A stretch of 64,000 bases of DNA from Setophaga petechia (taxonomy: Eukaryota > Chordata > Aves > Passeriformes > Parulidae). The DNA is taken from positions 16,772,003-16,836,002 of the forward strand of contig JANCRA010000007.1 in assembly GCA_024362935.1 (NCBI GenBank), written 5' to 3'. Shown here one piece after another: positions 51,426 to 62,718 of this stretch; positions within the stretch are counted from its first letter, which is position 1; each line of letters starts with the position of its first letter. The position numbers and the translations under genes are program-made. The notes under the pieces were generated by a model. It saw only the letters and a list, made by a program, of their open reading frames with translations. It ran no database searches and was not told where the DNA came from.

Positions 51426-53880
51426 TACCACTGTGTATTGGTTTTATTTGGCATACATAGGTCTAATCTGGCCTTGCAAATTTTTTAGAAATAGCCTTCA
51501 ATATTTAAGCCATTCGAAAAAAATAGCATAAAAGGTCAGATTTAGCGTGCAGAGAACTAGTTGAATGTAAACACTCACTATGTAATTTAAATTTTATTCC
51601 TGCTGCTATTTTTTGCTTTTGAGTTCTCACTCAGGAATATTTTGTGCGTGGTAAACCAGGCATCTATTTTTGGTTTGTACAGGGTTGTCAGAACAGGGTT
51701 AGCGGACTCTAGAAAAGACTCTTATGCATAGCTGTGTTTCATATGTTAGTTTGAACTAAACATTTGACTGCTGAAGTGTGTTGGGACTGTGTTTTAGGCA
51801 GAGGTAAAAAATTGTTTGTTTTGGCCCTCTGTACAGTCACATAAATTAGCCTTTTGGCATATTCTTTTTAAACTAAGGACAAGCTGCTGAACAGGATGAG
51901 AATTAAGATACGTGACACACTGTTGGAAAGGGGAGTTTTAATATTCAATTTTACTTTATTGCAGATGCATTCTAATTGGAAATTCTTCTCAGATTTGAGT
52001 CCAGAAGATCAAGTTAAAAATGGTAAGTTTTTTGGCTTTTTTACGAAGCACTCCTATCCCCACGAGTTGAACAGTCTGCATACAGTGTCATATTAGAGAA
52101 GAACGGAAACCTATTACAAAGTACAACTGAAATTTTATGATGAACATGGTGATGATACCTTTCTGCTTTTAAGTGCTAGTGGAAAATGTCACAACCTCAC
52201 AAGAAAGTATTTGTCCTGATTTGATACTCAGATCTTGGCCGTGATGAGGATTTCGAGTAGCTGGAACTGTATATATTAAGAAAATACAGATTCAGTCTTT
52301 GTTTGGAAAGACCTCACTGTAATTGGAGAGAACAGGTTCTGATATTTGTGTGGCAGTAAGTGCCCAGCAGCAATGATGTTCACTTCTGTGAGGATTCCCT
52401 TGCAGTATCTCTTTTGCTGCTGTAAGGACTCCCTTGCAGTATCCATTTTCTGTAATAGTTTTCACCAGATATGAAGGCAGATCTGCAGTAAAGGAAAATA
52501 CACTGGGTTGTTGGCCATATTTCTCATGCTGTGTTTCTCCTGTCACCTTTTAGGCAAGTAGTCAGGTAACAGGGTTGTGTCTGGGGATGTTGCTGTTTGT
52601 AAAGTAGGCACTCATTTTCTGTGTTTCTGTAAGGTGGAGTCTGGAGCCGTCTCCAATTCTTATATTGTTTGGGAGAAGAAATTAATTCCTTACGCCCAGA
52701 AAACTGTAAGTAGCTTGCATAAAAAGACACTTATGCAATAATATGTTTTAATTATTAAGTGTTAAGGTGCTTCATATGTAAGGAAGTTTGTTCAGGAACA
52801 AATAAGAACCAAAGCTTTTAAGAATCTTAGTCAAGCTTGGAAAGCTGTTGACAGATAGCTATCTATACACACACATGTATATCTATCTCAGGATGCTTGC
52901 ACTAAGGACGACCAAAGCAGTGCAGAGTAGAATGTCTTCTAGTCTCTCCAAATCATCTTCCATCTAATTTGTATTTGAAATAATTAATCTGACCCAGCTG
53001 AACTGTATTTCTCAGTTAGTATCAGAAAAAGTTTATAGTCTAAAACCAGATTTAGGTTGCAGACTACTGATACAAGTAAAACACATATGCTTTTTTGTAC
53101 GATACACCTGATAATCTGTTGTTGCTGTGTAAAAACCTCTATGTTCATGCTGTGCAGAGTGAAAGGTTTGTCACCTTGGAACCAGCTCTACCAGCCCTAG
53201 CGACTTTTGTCTGATAATACTAGAAATAGGTTTGTGCTGAAAGAACACACTTATTACTGCTGGACTTGAAGCTTCTGTTAAATTTATGGTTGGGGACAGA
53301 TTCATTGCATCTTTCTAAAAAACCCATATGTGCTGTTCAAAGTTGTTCTCTTTAAATCCTTTGAACACATTGACATAGCCATTTATATTGTGTAGATCAC
53401 AACTGCTTTGGGTTGCATTTACAGGTTAGCATTAAATAAATGCTTTTTCTCCACTTGGTCAGCTACTGTATAACCCACTCCTTTACAAGAGAGACTTGAG
53501 AATCAGATCCTAGATGATTTCTCCTTTCCATTGTTGCCTTAGTTACCATTCCATGTAACCACTAATTTCAGGAATTTAATAGGTGAGTGCAGTCAGATTC
53601 TGCCAAGGCCCCTAAACTGTCAGTGTATTGTGACTTAAACTCTGCACCCGCATGTTTTTCAACATTATGATGGAAGCATATTAAAAGGGGACAGGGTGTA
53701 AAATGCTTGACATCACAGCCTTGGCTTTGTCTTCTACAGTAAGTTCAGCAGTTTAGGTATTTCAAAAACTTGTTGAGTGCTGCAGATTCATTTGGCTGAA
53801 ACAGTTGACTCCCACAGAGATGCATGCAGGAATCCAGTAGAGGGAAGTGGTTTTGTCTGGGTCAAAAAGAGTAAGGCTTA
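51426..53880. other. Intergenic stretch between converging PPP3CB and ANXA7
   Basis: About 2.5 kb. No MYND zinc-finger or other recognisable gene is seen. A possible small + strand exon (51965-52022) with a matching follow-on segment (52122-52206) is discussed in the findings. A near-duplicate of about 34 bp lies at 52387-52454. Confidence 0.55.
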
Positions 53881-53904
53881 TGGTCTAATAGATAAGATAT
53901 ATCT

Positions 53905-53910
53905 TTTATT
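53905..53910 (-). terminator. ANXA7: Candidate ANXA7 poly(A) signal
   Basis: TTTATT on the + strand (AATAAA on -), about 200 nt past the ANXA7 stop. A distal candidate lies at 51955-51960. Confidence 0.5.
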
Positions 53911-54105
53911 ATACAATAAAGAATATTATGTGCTGTAAATTAAGGCATTGTAAGTGCAAAAAGCTTACTGAATCATCAAGAAGGCGTATTAGGCAACCTT
54001 TAAAATTATTCTTTTACAGGGATAGTTAGTATCTACTTAAAGCATGTTTCATGTCCTTCAGTTTGTTTCAAAAAAAAACAAACCAAAAAACCAGATAATC
54101 CTCTT

Positions 54106-54228
54106 CTATTGCCCAACAATTGCCAGCAGCAACTTCCGGTAATCACCGCTCGTATCACTTGCGATCATTGTGGCCAGCGTCTTCTGATACATCTGTGTGA
54201 ACATCTGTTTAATTTGCACGAGGTCAAT
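54106..54228 (-). CDS. ANXA7: ANXA7 last coding exon
   Basis: 41 codons including TAG (54106-54108). '[18 protein letters not shown]' then '[16 protein letters not shown]', the end of annexin repeat 4. The acceptor on the minus strand is AG at 54229-54230. Confidence 0.95.
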   Translation of the reverse strand: MDLVQIKQMFTQMYQKTLATMIASDTSGDYRKLLLAIVGQ

Positions 54229-57200
54229 CTATGCAAAGACAAAAAAAAGCAGAAAACTCAACCACAGTTATGTGATTTAAATCCTAGACAGTCACCCCAC
54301 ATCTTGTGAACTAGAGAACACAGGCCAAGGGTGAGATGTGCAGTGATTAACCCTGTGCAGTGGACAAGCCAGCTGGTCCCTCCAAGGGTAGAAGAGCAGC
54401 TCCCAAAGCAGAGTGCATCATTGTTCCATGCTTTGTTATGATTCTGCTGTCCTAACTGTGAGCAGGTGAACTTCTCACCTGGAGGGGCTCACTTGCTCAC
54501 AGACAGGCAACAACAGTTAAAAAGGAAAACAAGCAGTTACTGCAATCTAGGCAGAGTTAATTAAATTGTTATATGAAAGCTGGCTTTAAAGCTAATTAAC
54601 ACATGCATCTAAATGTGTGCTCCATAAAAGCTTCATGCAGTACATGATTTTACACCTGTGAATGGAGGACTGAGTGACAAGCTGGTTTGGCTAGATGGTT
54701 TTCTGCTGCATATGACTGGTACACAGGAGAGAATTTCTTACCTCACTGCGAGTAACTACAATTCTGATGAGGGTAGAATCATCTGTGCCAGCTCCTTTCA
54801 TAGAGTAATAAAGTCTTTCTGCAAAAAAGGCTGGGCGATTTAAAGCACATTGCACTGCAATAAAGCATATTGTTAGGATTAGTTCCATCCTATATAATGA
54901 TACTTGGCAGGATTTTTGGTGTAGACAGCTAGAGGTTGGTCTTAGTGAAATCCAGTTACTGTGAATAACAGGACTTGCTTATAGAGCTAAACTTATTCTA
55001 AAGTTGATCGAATGAGTTATTCCTTCACACAAAAACTTAGAGTTAGTAGCAGTTAACTCCTCTGGAAGTGCTTTTCAAAACTCTCCGAAATCTTCATTCT
55101 CAACAGGTAATTCTAAAACAGTTCTTCTCCTTGCATAGCTGGTATTAGGACACAAGGTATTTTACTCATGTTCCATTGCTAGAATCTCACTAGAAAAAGT
55201 ACAAATGTAGAAGGTGCGGTAGTAGTTCTGCAACTCTTGTAGGTATAGAATGGATCTTGTTTCAGGTAGATTGTTCATGCTCAGAGACAAGCCACTATTC
55301 TTCTACCTGATTCTCAGACCTGAATTTTTCCCATTAAACTTTTGAATAGAATATACTCTGGTAAGTTTTTGCTTATCCATTATGGCTACAGAATTTCTGT
55401 CATTTGGGTAAGCACTGATACGACTGGTGTCTCCAGATTTACTACTAAATATTACTGATTTTCATCATCAGTTAATTGTGCTGAATTGTGTTGAACTGCT
55501 TTATTATAGCAAGTCAGTAGGAAAAAGTGAATTCAAAACAACATCATCTATTTTGCTAAGCTTGTCCTCAGCCACAGCTGAGCTTTTTGGGGTAGATGGT
55601 GGTGAGGAGGGGGATGGAAAAGGAACTGTGCCTTCAGTGGGTTCATGTTGGCTCTGAGGTTATCTGTGTGGGTGGCTTAGCTGTCTCTGCTGAGGAGCTG
55701 CACACCCAGTCACGGCTCTGTGACACTGGTACCCCCTTTTGCAGAACTCTGAATTACACAGCTACAAGCACTAACCAGTGACCCTTGGTTCTGAGCACTT
55801 GCCTGCCTTCCCAGAGAAGTGACAAGTAGTTTCTATGTGGCCTTTTCTTATTTGAAACTTCTTCATGATGGTTGCTTATTTTCTTCACTTAAGTACAAGA
55901 TGAATCATTTGAATAACTGAAGCTACTTCTGTTCTAGCAGAGTCTCTGATTATGTGATCAGTTGCCATATGGCCAGTGCTGAATTGGATTTTTCTTTGGT
56001 TACATTTAGGTTTAATTCCTAAAGGATAAGAGGGGAGGGAAGAACATACAACTTACCAATAGTCTTCAAACCACGTTCCACATTTCCAGAAAATTCTCGA
56101 TCAATGCTGCTTAATAAATCACGATTAGCAATCTACAAATAAATGAGATTAATATGTGGATGATGAAATGCAGTAGCAACTGGAACTTAATTCAAAATAC
56201 ATTGACCAAGCTTATTTGAAATCAGTGAACACCTCCTACCCTGGAGTATGCCTCAACTGTTGCTTTCAGCTGGGGAAAACTTCTGCTTGCCAGAACCATA
56301 TTAAAGCAAGATTCATCAGTCCCAAGTTTTCCTTCACCAGCTTGGTACAGACGCTGAGCATCTTCTTGAGCTTTTTGATAATCCACAGTTTGATTCTCAT
56401 CACGATTCCCCTTAATGCAAAGACAACAGATTTCAAATGAAATTTCAGAGAGAAAGCTATGCTTTAACTGCTTGCATTATACAGAGACCTCAAGCATATA
56501 TCTTCAAAGCTTGAAGCAGAGAGAGAGGTTGTTTGAAATACATTACATTGCTTAAAAACTTCTCTTTGGTTTAATATTCTTTATAAGAAGTAAATACAAA
56601 AGTGGCTCAGAACACTATCTGTAGGACATGCTTTAAACTGCAGATACACTGACTCAGATAACTTCACCCCTACAAACCATCTCATAGTTCTAATTAAGTA
56701 CTGTACTTAATTCTCTATTTTACTTAATAATGTAAGCTTTCTCTTGATTTGTTTGTTTCTAGGCTTCAAGTTGCAAAGACTCTTCCCAAACGAACTAATG
56801 AATTATCTTACTGAATATGCACACCTGAAATATCTCAGGTTTCCTTCCTATTTTATTTATAAGTTGCTTATTTCAAGTAAGAATGTCTTTAGAAACCACT
56901 TACTACACTTGTGTCAGTAGGGCTTATATGACATTTTATGTGCTTTGTTGGTTGTTTTGGCATTTTGCTGCCCAGTGCATGGATGGACACTGCTAAACAT
57001 ACTGGCTGAGTAGGCTGAATACATTCTCTCCAATACTGTTGTATCTATAGAGGTTAATATACTATTTAAATGATGTGGTTGTCAGTTATTGTAAACTAGT
57101 GGATTTATCAAAATAAAAATTAGCAGCATGAGCTTCTCCAGGTTTGCTTTCTTGTGGATTTTGACTTCTAACCAAATACCTAGAGCATAGCTGAACTCTC

Positions 57201-60200
57201 ACAAAGGAAGAAGCCAATGAGATAGAGAAGTGTCATAAAAATTCTAACAGAAATAGGCAAAATTATCAGAGAAATGTGAGAAGTTGCATTAGTTACATAT
57301 TTCTTCCTAAATATGAGTAATTGCATGTTACTATTCTTCAACACAAAATAAGCCCTAGTAAATGATATGGGATAAAAGAGCTGATTATCTGAGTTCAACA
57401 GCAGCACCTCCCTACATCTGGTGACATAAAGGGAAGGCAGGCACTGGAGTAACTTGACAGGGAGGTTTTGCCCTGTGGCACGTCTTATCTTGTTTGTAGG
57501 GATTCTCACAGGCATTCTGCATACCACAGAGATTATCCAATCAGCTTCACCCAGATTGCTTTGTTGACACATGCAAAAAATAAAAAGCATCTTGCTCTAA
57601 CAGCAGTGTAGAGCACTGGTTTAGGGATCCACTTGGTTGCATCTGCACAATATTTCCATATAAGTTCTGATATTAATTGAGGGTGCTAAATTAGGTCACA
57701 AAATTCATAGTGGATTGTAGATAAGAAGTATCTCTTGAGGAGGGACTGAAGTGTCATATCTTAGGGAACAAATTATTGACCGTGGGCTAATTTCTTAAAA
57801 ACCTGCCTCATGCTAAGCACGCGCAGGCTATTTGTGGAGCCATTATCACTAAACATATCAGACTGTACACTGTTATTTTATATATAAAAAAAAATTAAAG
57901 CTCACTTGGCACATAGATATAAGTAGTCGTTCAAAGTGTCCTGAAGTGTCTGATCTGATGTCTTGTTCAATGTCCCTTCCAAATTCTGATTTATAGCAGT
58001 TCACTATTTCGCGAATCTCCTGGTTTGTCCTTGTGCAAAGGATCTCAATCAGCACACTCTCCTGAGTGCCTGCTCCCTGTAGGCAGAGAAAACAAAGGCA
58101 TAAATACAGAGGACTATCTATGCAGTTTCCTTCAGCTGTGAACTAGGGCAGTCTTCTGGTACTTCAAAATTTAATACAATCTAGCTTGTAAGAGCAGTAT
58201 CCCTGCAGTGCGAGAGCACCGAGTCTCCTGTGTACTTAAAATGGAATAAAGATTCCTCAAACATGCCATTCTGCACCAGTTCAGAGAAACACCCCGAAAC
58301 ATCCCTATACATCCACATCAGTGACACTGGCCAAAGTTACAGGCAAAATGGTTTAGGAAAGGAAATTCATTGGCAACCTTAATCTGGAAATTTACCAAAG
58401 GAAAGTAAAGCCTTATAATAATCATTAAAGTCAAATGTACACGTGTAAATTCTGTTTTGGTCAGTACACAAGTGTATTCTCTATCCAAATGTGGCTGCTT
58501 CCACAATGTGGAACTTTTTAGAGATACTTCCCTCTCTCCAGAATAAAAGTTAATTGTGATTTCTGTATACAGGGGGATCTTACTGGCATGAGCATCTCAA
58601 TTCAGGGAAGGATTTGATAGGAGAGGAGATGTATGTGAGACTTCCAGGTAATCTTATGTTATGAATTTTTGAAAATGGTTAAGTGGCTATTCCCCATTAA
58701 TGGCAGATCTTCATTTAAGCTCCATGTTCTCTAGAAGGTGTGCATTCATACATGGGTTGAGTTACTCATTTCCACTTACTAGCTGCTGCAGCTCAAGCAA
58801 GACATTCCAGTAAACTGGATGTACCAGTTTACTGGAGTTAAAAGTTTAAACCAACTAGCTCACCTAATCTCTAAATGGTCTCTTTATATTTCAACAGATA
58901 GATCCATCATCTGACTTTAGGAAATTACTTTTTCACTATCTTATTAGGATAAAAAAGGGAAAATCCAAAAATATCTTTCAGTAACAAAGGTTTATTTCTA
59001 GTAAGGAAATGCATATAACTTTAGTTTAAACAGGGGTTATGGTTTCAACCCTGGCCCTTTCTAGTTTCTAGCAAAAATTATGCCCAGGTGGTAGAGAAAA
59101 AGGTTCCATCCTGCAGCGTTTCCTCCTCTACTGAATGGACATTTGCTGTGGCTAATTGGCTAATCCTGCAGAAATTGTCTGGAAATGGGGACGCAGCAAA
59201 AAAGAATTTCAAGCCCTGCAATCCCAGGATTTGTTTGACAGTAGTGGATTTTTCTACAATGCTGGGACCAGGTATTCTTAGATGAGCATTTTAAGATAGT
59301 TTAAAACTGTTTCCTTTGCAGGAATACCATACCTTCATTGCATGACGTAAACTCCAGGCATCATAGTAGGTACTAGGCATGAAGAGGGCTAGAATCAATT
59401 CTTCCACGTTACCACTTAACTCTGACTTCAGATCTTTAATTAAATCCTGTTAAATTATAAACACAGAAAGGGCTTTGCAGTGTTAGGATTATATAGATTA
59501 TATACTGAAGAAAGATCAAACTAGAACTTACTTCTGTGATTTATTTCTGCCTTTGTACATTTGTGCTGTTTTTCCTGTAAAGCTTTGTTTTATTTCTTAT
59601 TAAGAACTTCCCTCTGTCCAAATCTCTTGACAGCTCAGCTCTTCTCCATTATCTCCTCATTAATGCCACAACTATAAAATTTCACTTTAGGTTGCAAGAA
59701 TCACAGGGAAGAAATTAAATTAACCTGGAATTTTATTTACTATCCAATCCTCAATCATTTCTCAGTTTGTTTCTTGGGAAAAAGAAGATTTCAGTGCTGG
59801 TTTGTGTGCAAAAAAAATCAGTAGTGTCAGACACTAATACAAGGGCAGTTTAAGCTTGATTATTTTCTGTCAAGCATTAGAGAAGCTTCTTGTGCAGTCA
59901 GGGACAGAGACAGCCTCCAGCCTTCCCCCACCCCTCCTTCTGCCAGGTATCAGGACAACCCTATATCAAATACCAGATGTCTCCCAATACATAAGGATTA
60001 AAACCAAAAGAAGTTCATTTAAAAAATGCTCAAATCATTCCCCAGGACTAAAATGCAACCAGGCAGTTAAAGCAGCAGCTGAAAGTTTGGGTTTGTTTCC
60101 CAGTTCAAAGAACTAGTGAACATACCTTGCCATACATAGTCTTGAAAGCTGCCTTGATTTTTTGCCTTTGATCATTGGAGCGGTTAGCAACAACATTTAT

Positions 60201-62718
60201 GATGGCCTGCTCATCAGTTCCTTGGAAACAGAAGGGCAATGTCATGTAAGAATGCAATATAGTCCCTCCAAATTTGTGCATTTTATACTGTTGCATTTGG
60301 GCATAATTACATAACAAGAGGCTGCTATTTAAGTCCACCAAATTTTCTGTGTAACTTCATCTACTAAATAACCCAAACCATTTTGAAAAGGTAATTTTTG
60401 AAAAGCTTCTGGAAGGGGAGTATAGTTAAATAAGCACTGAAGAAAACAACAAAATGGCATTAAGAAGTTAGATCAATAAGAACTAAAGCTTCTATTTCTT
60501 ACTTACCAAAACCCTTCATAGCTTTGCGTAGGATTTCTGCATCCCTTCCAGCATCGAAGTCTGGAGCAGCTTGAATTGTACCCTGGGTACACTGAACCAC
60601 TGCAGCAGGCTGAAAATAAGACTCACATGTAACTAGATATCTACACAATAAAAATTCAAATTAAAATCACAACTCTGCAATCAGTACTTGAGAACGAGCT
60701 CTCCATTAGTTCTCTCTTTTTTCCTCTAACACAGAATCAGAGCAACGTTATTCTGAGGGTAGATGGAAACTCCTGATGCAGAACAAAACCAAAACCTTTG
60801 GAAATCAGCTGTAAAAACATTAAAACTACAGAAGCCACATAAGATTAATTATAGAAAACAGCACATACTGGACCAGGCATTGGGGATGGTACTTGTCCAC
60901 CAGGAAATCCTAGAGAAAATAAAGAACAAGGAAAGAGAAATTAATTAGGTCTCCTCTTATTATGGAAATACCATCTAATCTGAATATAAAGTCAAACCTA
61001 CCACTGCACACAACCTCTTTCCTAAGGATACCTACCACAATCTGTAACTGAATTTCTTCCCTTTTGGGGATAATGGGAAGAAGCAATCACAGATGCATTT
61101 TCGTACATACACTAGCAAGGCAATTCTAAAAATACTAAACTTACTGGTGCTGTGGGAACTGGAAAGATCTCTCCTTATGAAATTCTGCTATTTTTGACAG
61201 AAGCCAAGATAGCCCAAACAAAGAATGTGTGTTGCATGCTCTCTTTAAAAGATGTTTTGTGTACATTTTAAAATGCCTAGCATGTAAACAGTAAATACTC
61301 AGAATTCATTGCTGCAAAAAAGGATTGAAGTAATCTCATTTTGTGATCAAAAGCACTAGTAATACAAAAGCTAAAACTAATATTTTGTACTTGAATTTTA
61401 TTTTTATTCATAATATGTATGCAAATTCCTTATCAGTTTAATAGCAACTTAGTACTAGAGTTAACAGAGCAACCATAAAACAAAAATGTTTTGCTGGTTT
61501 GAACTTCTTTAAAACACAACTGATACATTCCAGGACATCATCTCTAAAGTAACTGAAAATCATCTCTAAGGTAAAAAAAATCATCTCTATAGTCTTTATA
61601 TATCTCTGTATATGATTTTCTAAAAGAAAATCATCTCTATAGCAACTGACCACTCAAAGCATTACAAGCACTGCACTGATTTTAAGCAAATGTGTGCATT
61701 CTCCTTTCCTCTTTCTCCAGTGTCAGGAATCACTGTGAACACACAGATCTGAAAAATGCAATTGAGATTAACAGACCTGCTAGATACTCACTGAATGTGG
61801 ACTCTGGGTTTCACAATTCTCATCAGATACTTGCAGTCTGAAAAAGGACCTAAACCACTACATCATGACCATTATTCAGGGACAGCCATCCCCTTTGGAT
61901 GTAGCACCTACAGACATGGTTCTTATCAGCCCTTCAGTGGCCTGGTCAGGAAAGGTGGCAGGAGGTGCACAGCATACAAACCTCAACAGCTACAAGTAAC
62001 AAAGGTAAGGGCTTAATTTGTTACTACCTGTCCTGGAGTCTCTTGGTTTAACCATGGATGCTTGGAGTTTCTTATATATGACATACCTGGAATTTGTGCT
62101 GGTCCACCTCCAGCATAGCTTTGGGCAGGAGGCTGCTGTGGATAGCCACCAAAGCCAGGCCCAGTGGGAGGCACAGCAAAGCCAGGGCCTGGAGGAGCCA
62201 GGAAAAAAAAAGACTTTAGCACACTTAGTATTTTGTACTTCTTGACACAACAGGAGCCGGCTTATTTAAACAAAACCATGTAAGAGACCGGTTTCACCAT
62301 GTCTGTGCAGTGACCCAGAACCAGCAAGGCTCTGCCAGCAGCACTCAGGTATTTACTGCTGGATGGCAACCTGGCTGCCTGCATGCTGCTGCCTGCACCC
62401 ATCACTGAACAAAACTGCTTTTCTTTGCTGTTTCTGACAAGCACAGGGAATGGTTACACTGAAGATCACTCCTGACTGGTACTCTTAACAAAGGATCTTA
62501 CCTCCAGGGTAAGGTGGCATTCCTCCAGCCTGGGGAGCTCCAGGGAAGCCCCCTGAAGCGGGGTAGCCCCCCGGGGCAGGATACCCTGCTGCCCCTGGAA
62601 ACCCAGCATTTGGTGATGCTGCAGGATAGGTCCCTCCTCCTGATGGAGGGAATCCTCCAGGAACAGCAGGATAGGCATACTGACCAGCTGGTGGATAGAC
62701 AGACTCCTGTCCTGTTGG
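54106..62718 (-). CDS. ANXA7: Annexin A7 (synexin), 11 exons, 441 aa; first coding exon outside window
   Basis: Ca2+-dependent phospholipid-binding protein that promotes membrane contact and fusion, cytosolic and membrane-associated. Exons in transcript order: 62502-62718, 62087-62188, 60869-60909, 60507-60609, 60126-60220, 59333-59446, 57906-58076, 56240-56410, 56057-56132, 54742-54854, 54106-54228. All junctions are in phase and the total is 1,326 nt. The head (about residues 1-120 here) is Pro/Gly/Tyr/Ala-rich with repeated GYPxxGG units. Four annexin repeats follow with the Ca2+ loops [21 protein letters not shown] and KGAGTDD. The protein ends LLLAIVGQ. Human has 466 residues in the short form, so about 20 N-terminal residues are missing beyond the right edge. 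A large Pro/Gly/Tyr head separates A7 from other annexins; A11 also has such a head but a different core. Confidence 0.95.
54229..54741 (-). other. ANXA7: ANXA7 last intron
   Basis: A 513-nt intron. It contains an imperfect inverted repeat, arms 54457-54469 and 54489-54501. Confidence 0.85.
54457..54501. repeat. Inverted repeat in last ANXA7 intron
   Basis: Arms tgtgagcaggtga and tcacttgctcaca pair at 12 of 13 positions around a 19-nt loop. A nested aggtga/tcacct pair offers an alternative 6-bp stem. Confidence 0.65.
54742..54854 (-). CDS. ANXA7: ANXA7 exon, repeat 4 Ca2+ loop
   Basis: 113 nt; '[20 protein letters not shown]' then AGTDD. This is the type II Ca2+ site of repeat 4. It starts with two bases completing a Val codon (Leu in human) and has donor GTAAG. 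Confidence 0.95.
54855..56056 (-). other. ANXA7: ANXA7 intron
   Basis: A 1.2-kb intron; nothing else seen. Confidence 0.85.
56057..56132 (-). CDS. ANXA7: ANXA7 exon
   Basis: 76 nt; '[20 protein letters not shown]', the end of annexin repeat 3, with donor GTAAGT. Confidence 0.95.
56240..56410 (-). CDS. ANXA7: ANXA7 exon, repeat 3
   Basis: 171 nt, phase 0 to phase 0. Starts [12 protein letters not shown] and contains '[20 protein letters not shown]', the diverged Ca2+ loop of repeat 3. The intron after it is only 107 nt. Confidence 0.95.
56411..57905 (-). other. ANXA7: ANXA7 intron
   Basis: A 1.5-kb intron. A 136-codon minus-strand frame at 57180-57590 resembles no family I recognise and does not fit the exon chain. 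Confidence 0.8.
57906..58076 (-). CDS. ANXA7: ANXA7 exon, repeat 2
   Basis: 171 nt. '[20 protein letters not shown]' opens repeat 2, and it ends in [11 protein letters not shown]. It is nearly identical to the mammalian protein. Confidence 0.96.
58077..59332 (-). other. ANXA7: ANXA7 intron
   Basis: A 1.3-kb intron; nothing else seen. Confidence 0.85.
59333..59446 (-). CDS. ANXA7: ANXA7 exon, end of repeat 1
   Basis: 114 nt; '[20 protein letters not shown]' then '[16 protein letters not shown]'. Carries the D/E cap residue of the repeat 1 Ca2+ site. Confidence 0.95.
59447..60125 (-). other. ANXA7: ANXA7 intron
   Basis: A 679-nt intron; nothing else seen. Confidence 0.85.
60126..60220 (-). 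CDS. ANXA7: ANXA7 exon, repeat 1
   Basis: 95 nt; '[20 protein letters not shown]' then [11 protein letters not shown], after a split Gly codon that completes the KGFGTDE loop. Confidence 0.96.
60507..60609 (-). CDS. ANXA7: ANXA7 exon, linker into repeat 1
   Basis: 103 nt; [18 protein letters not shown] then '[14 protein letters not shown]'. Joins the Pro/Gly-rich head to the annexin core. It corresponds to human PATVTQVTQGTIRPAANF. Confidence 0.95.
60869..60909 (-). CDS. ANXA7: ANXA7 small exon of the Pro/Gly-rich head
   Basis: 41 nt; [13 protein letters not shown]. Both junctions are in phase. It is shorter than the human equivalent (FPGGQMPSQYPGGQPTYPSQ). Confidence 0.88.
60910..62086 (-). 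other. ANXA7: ANXA7 intron
   Basis: A 1.2-kb intron. A short imperfect repeat of 'atcatctcta' occurs four times between about 61533 and 61645. Confidence 0.8.
62087..62188 (-). CDS. ANXA7: ANXA7 exon, Pro/Gly-rich head
   Basis: 102 nt; '[19 protein letters not shown]' then [13 protein letters not shown]. Phase 1 at both ends. Confidence 0.93.
62502..62718 (-). CDS. ANXA7: ANXA7 first visible exon, GYP-repeat head
   Basis: 217 nt; starts [14 protein letters not shown] in phase 0 after AG at 62719-62720. Contains repeated GYPAPGG-, GYPASGG- and GFPGA-type units that drive Ca2+-independent self-association in the family. The exon holding the start Met (MSYPGYPP in human) was not found out to 64,000 and must lie beyond the edge. 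Confidence 0.94.

Noticed and set aside
57180..57590. 136-codon minus-strand frame in an ANXA7 intron
   Set aside because: Does not fit the phase or sequence of the ANXA7 exon chain and resembles no annexin or other family.
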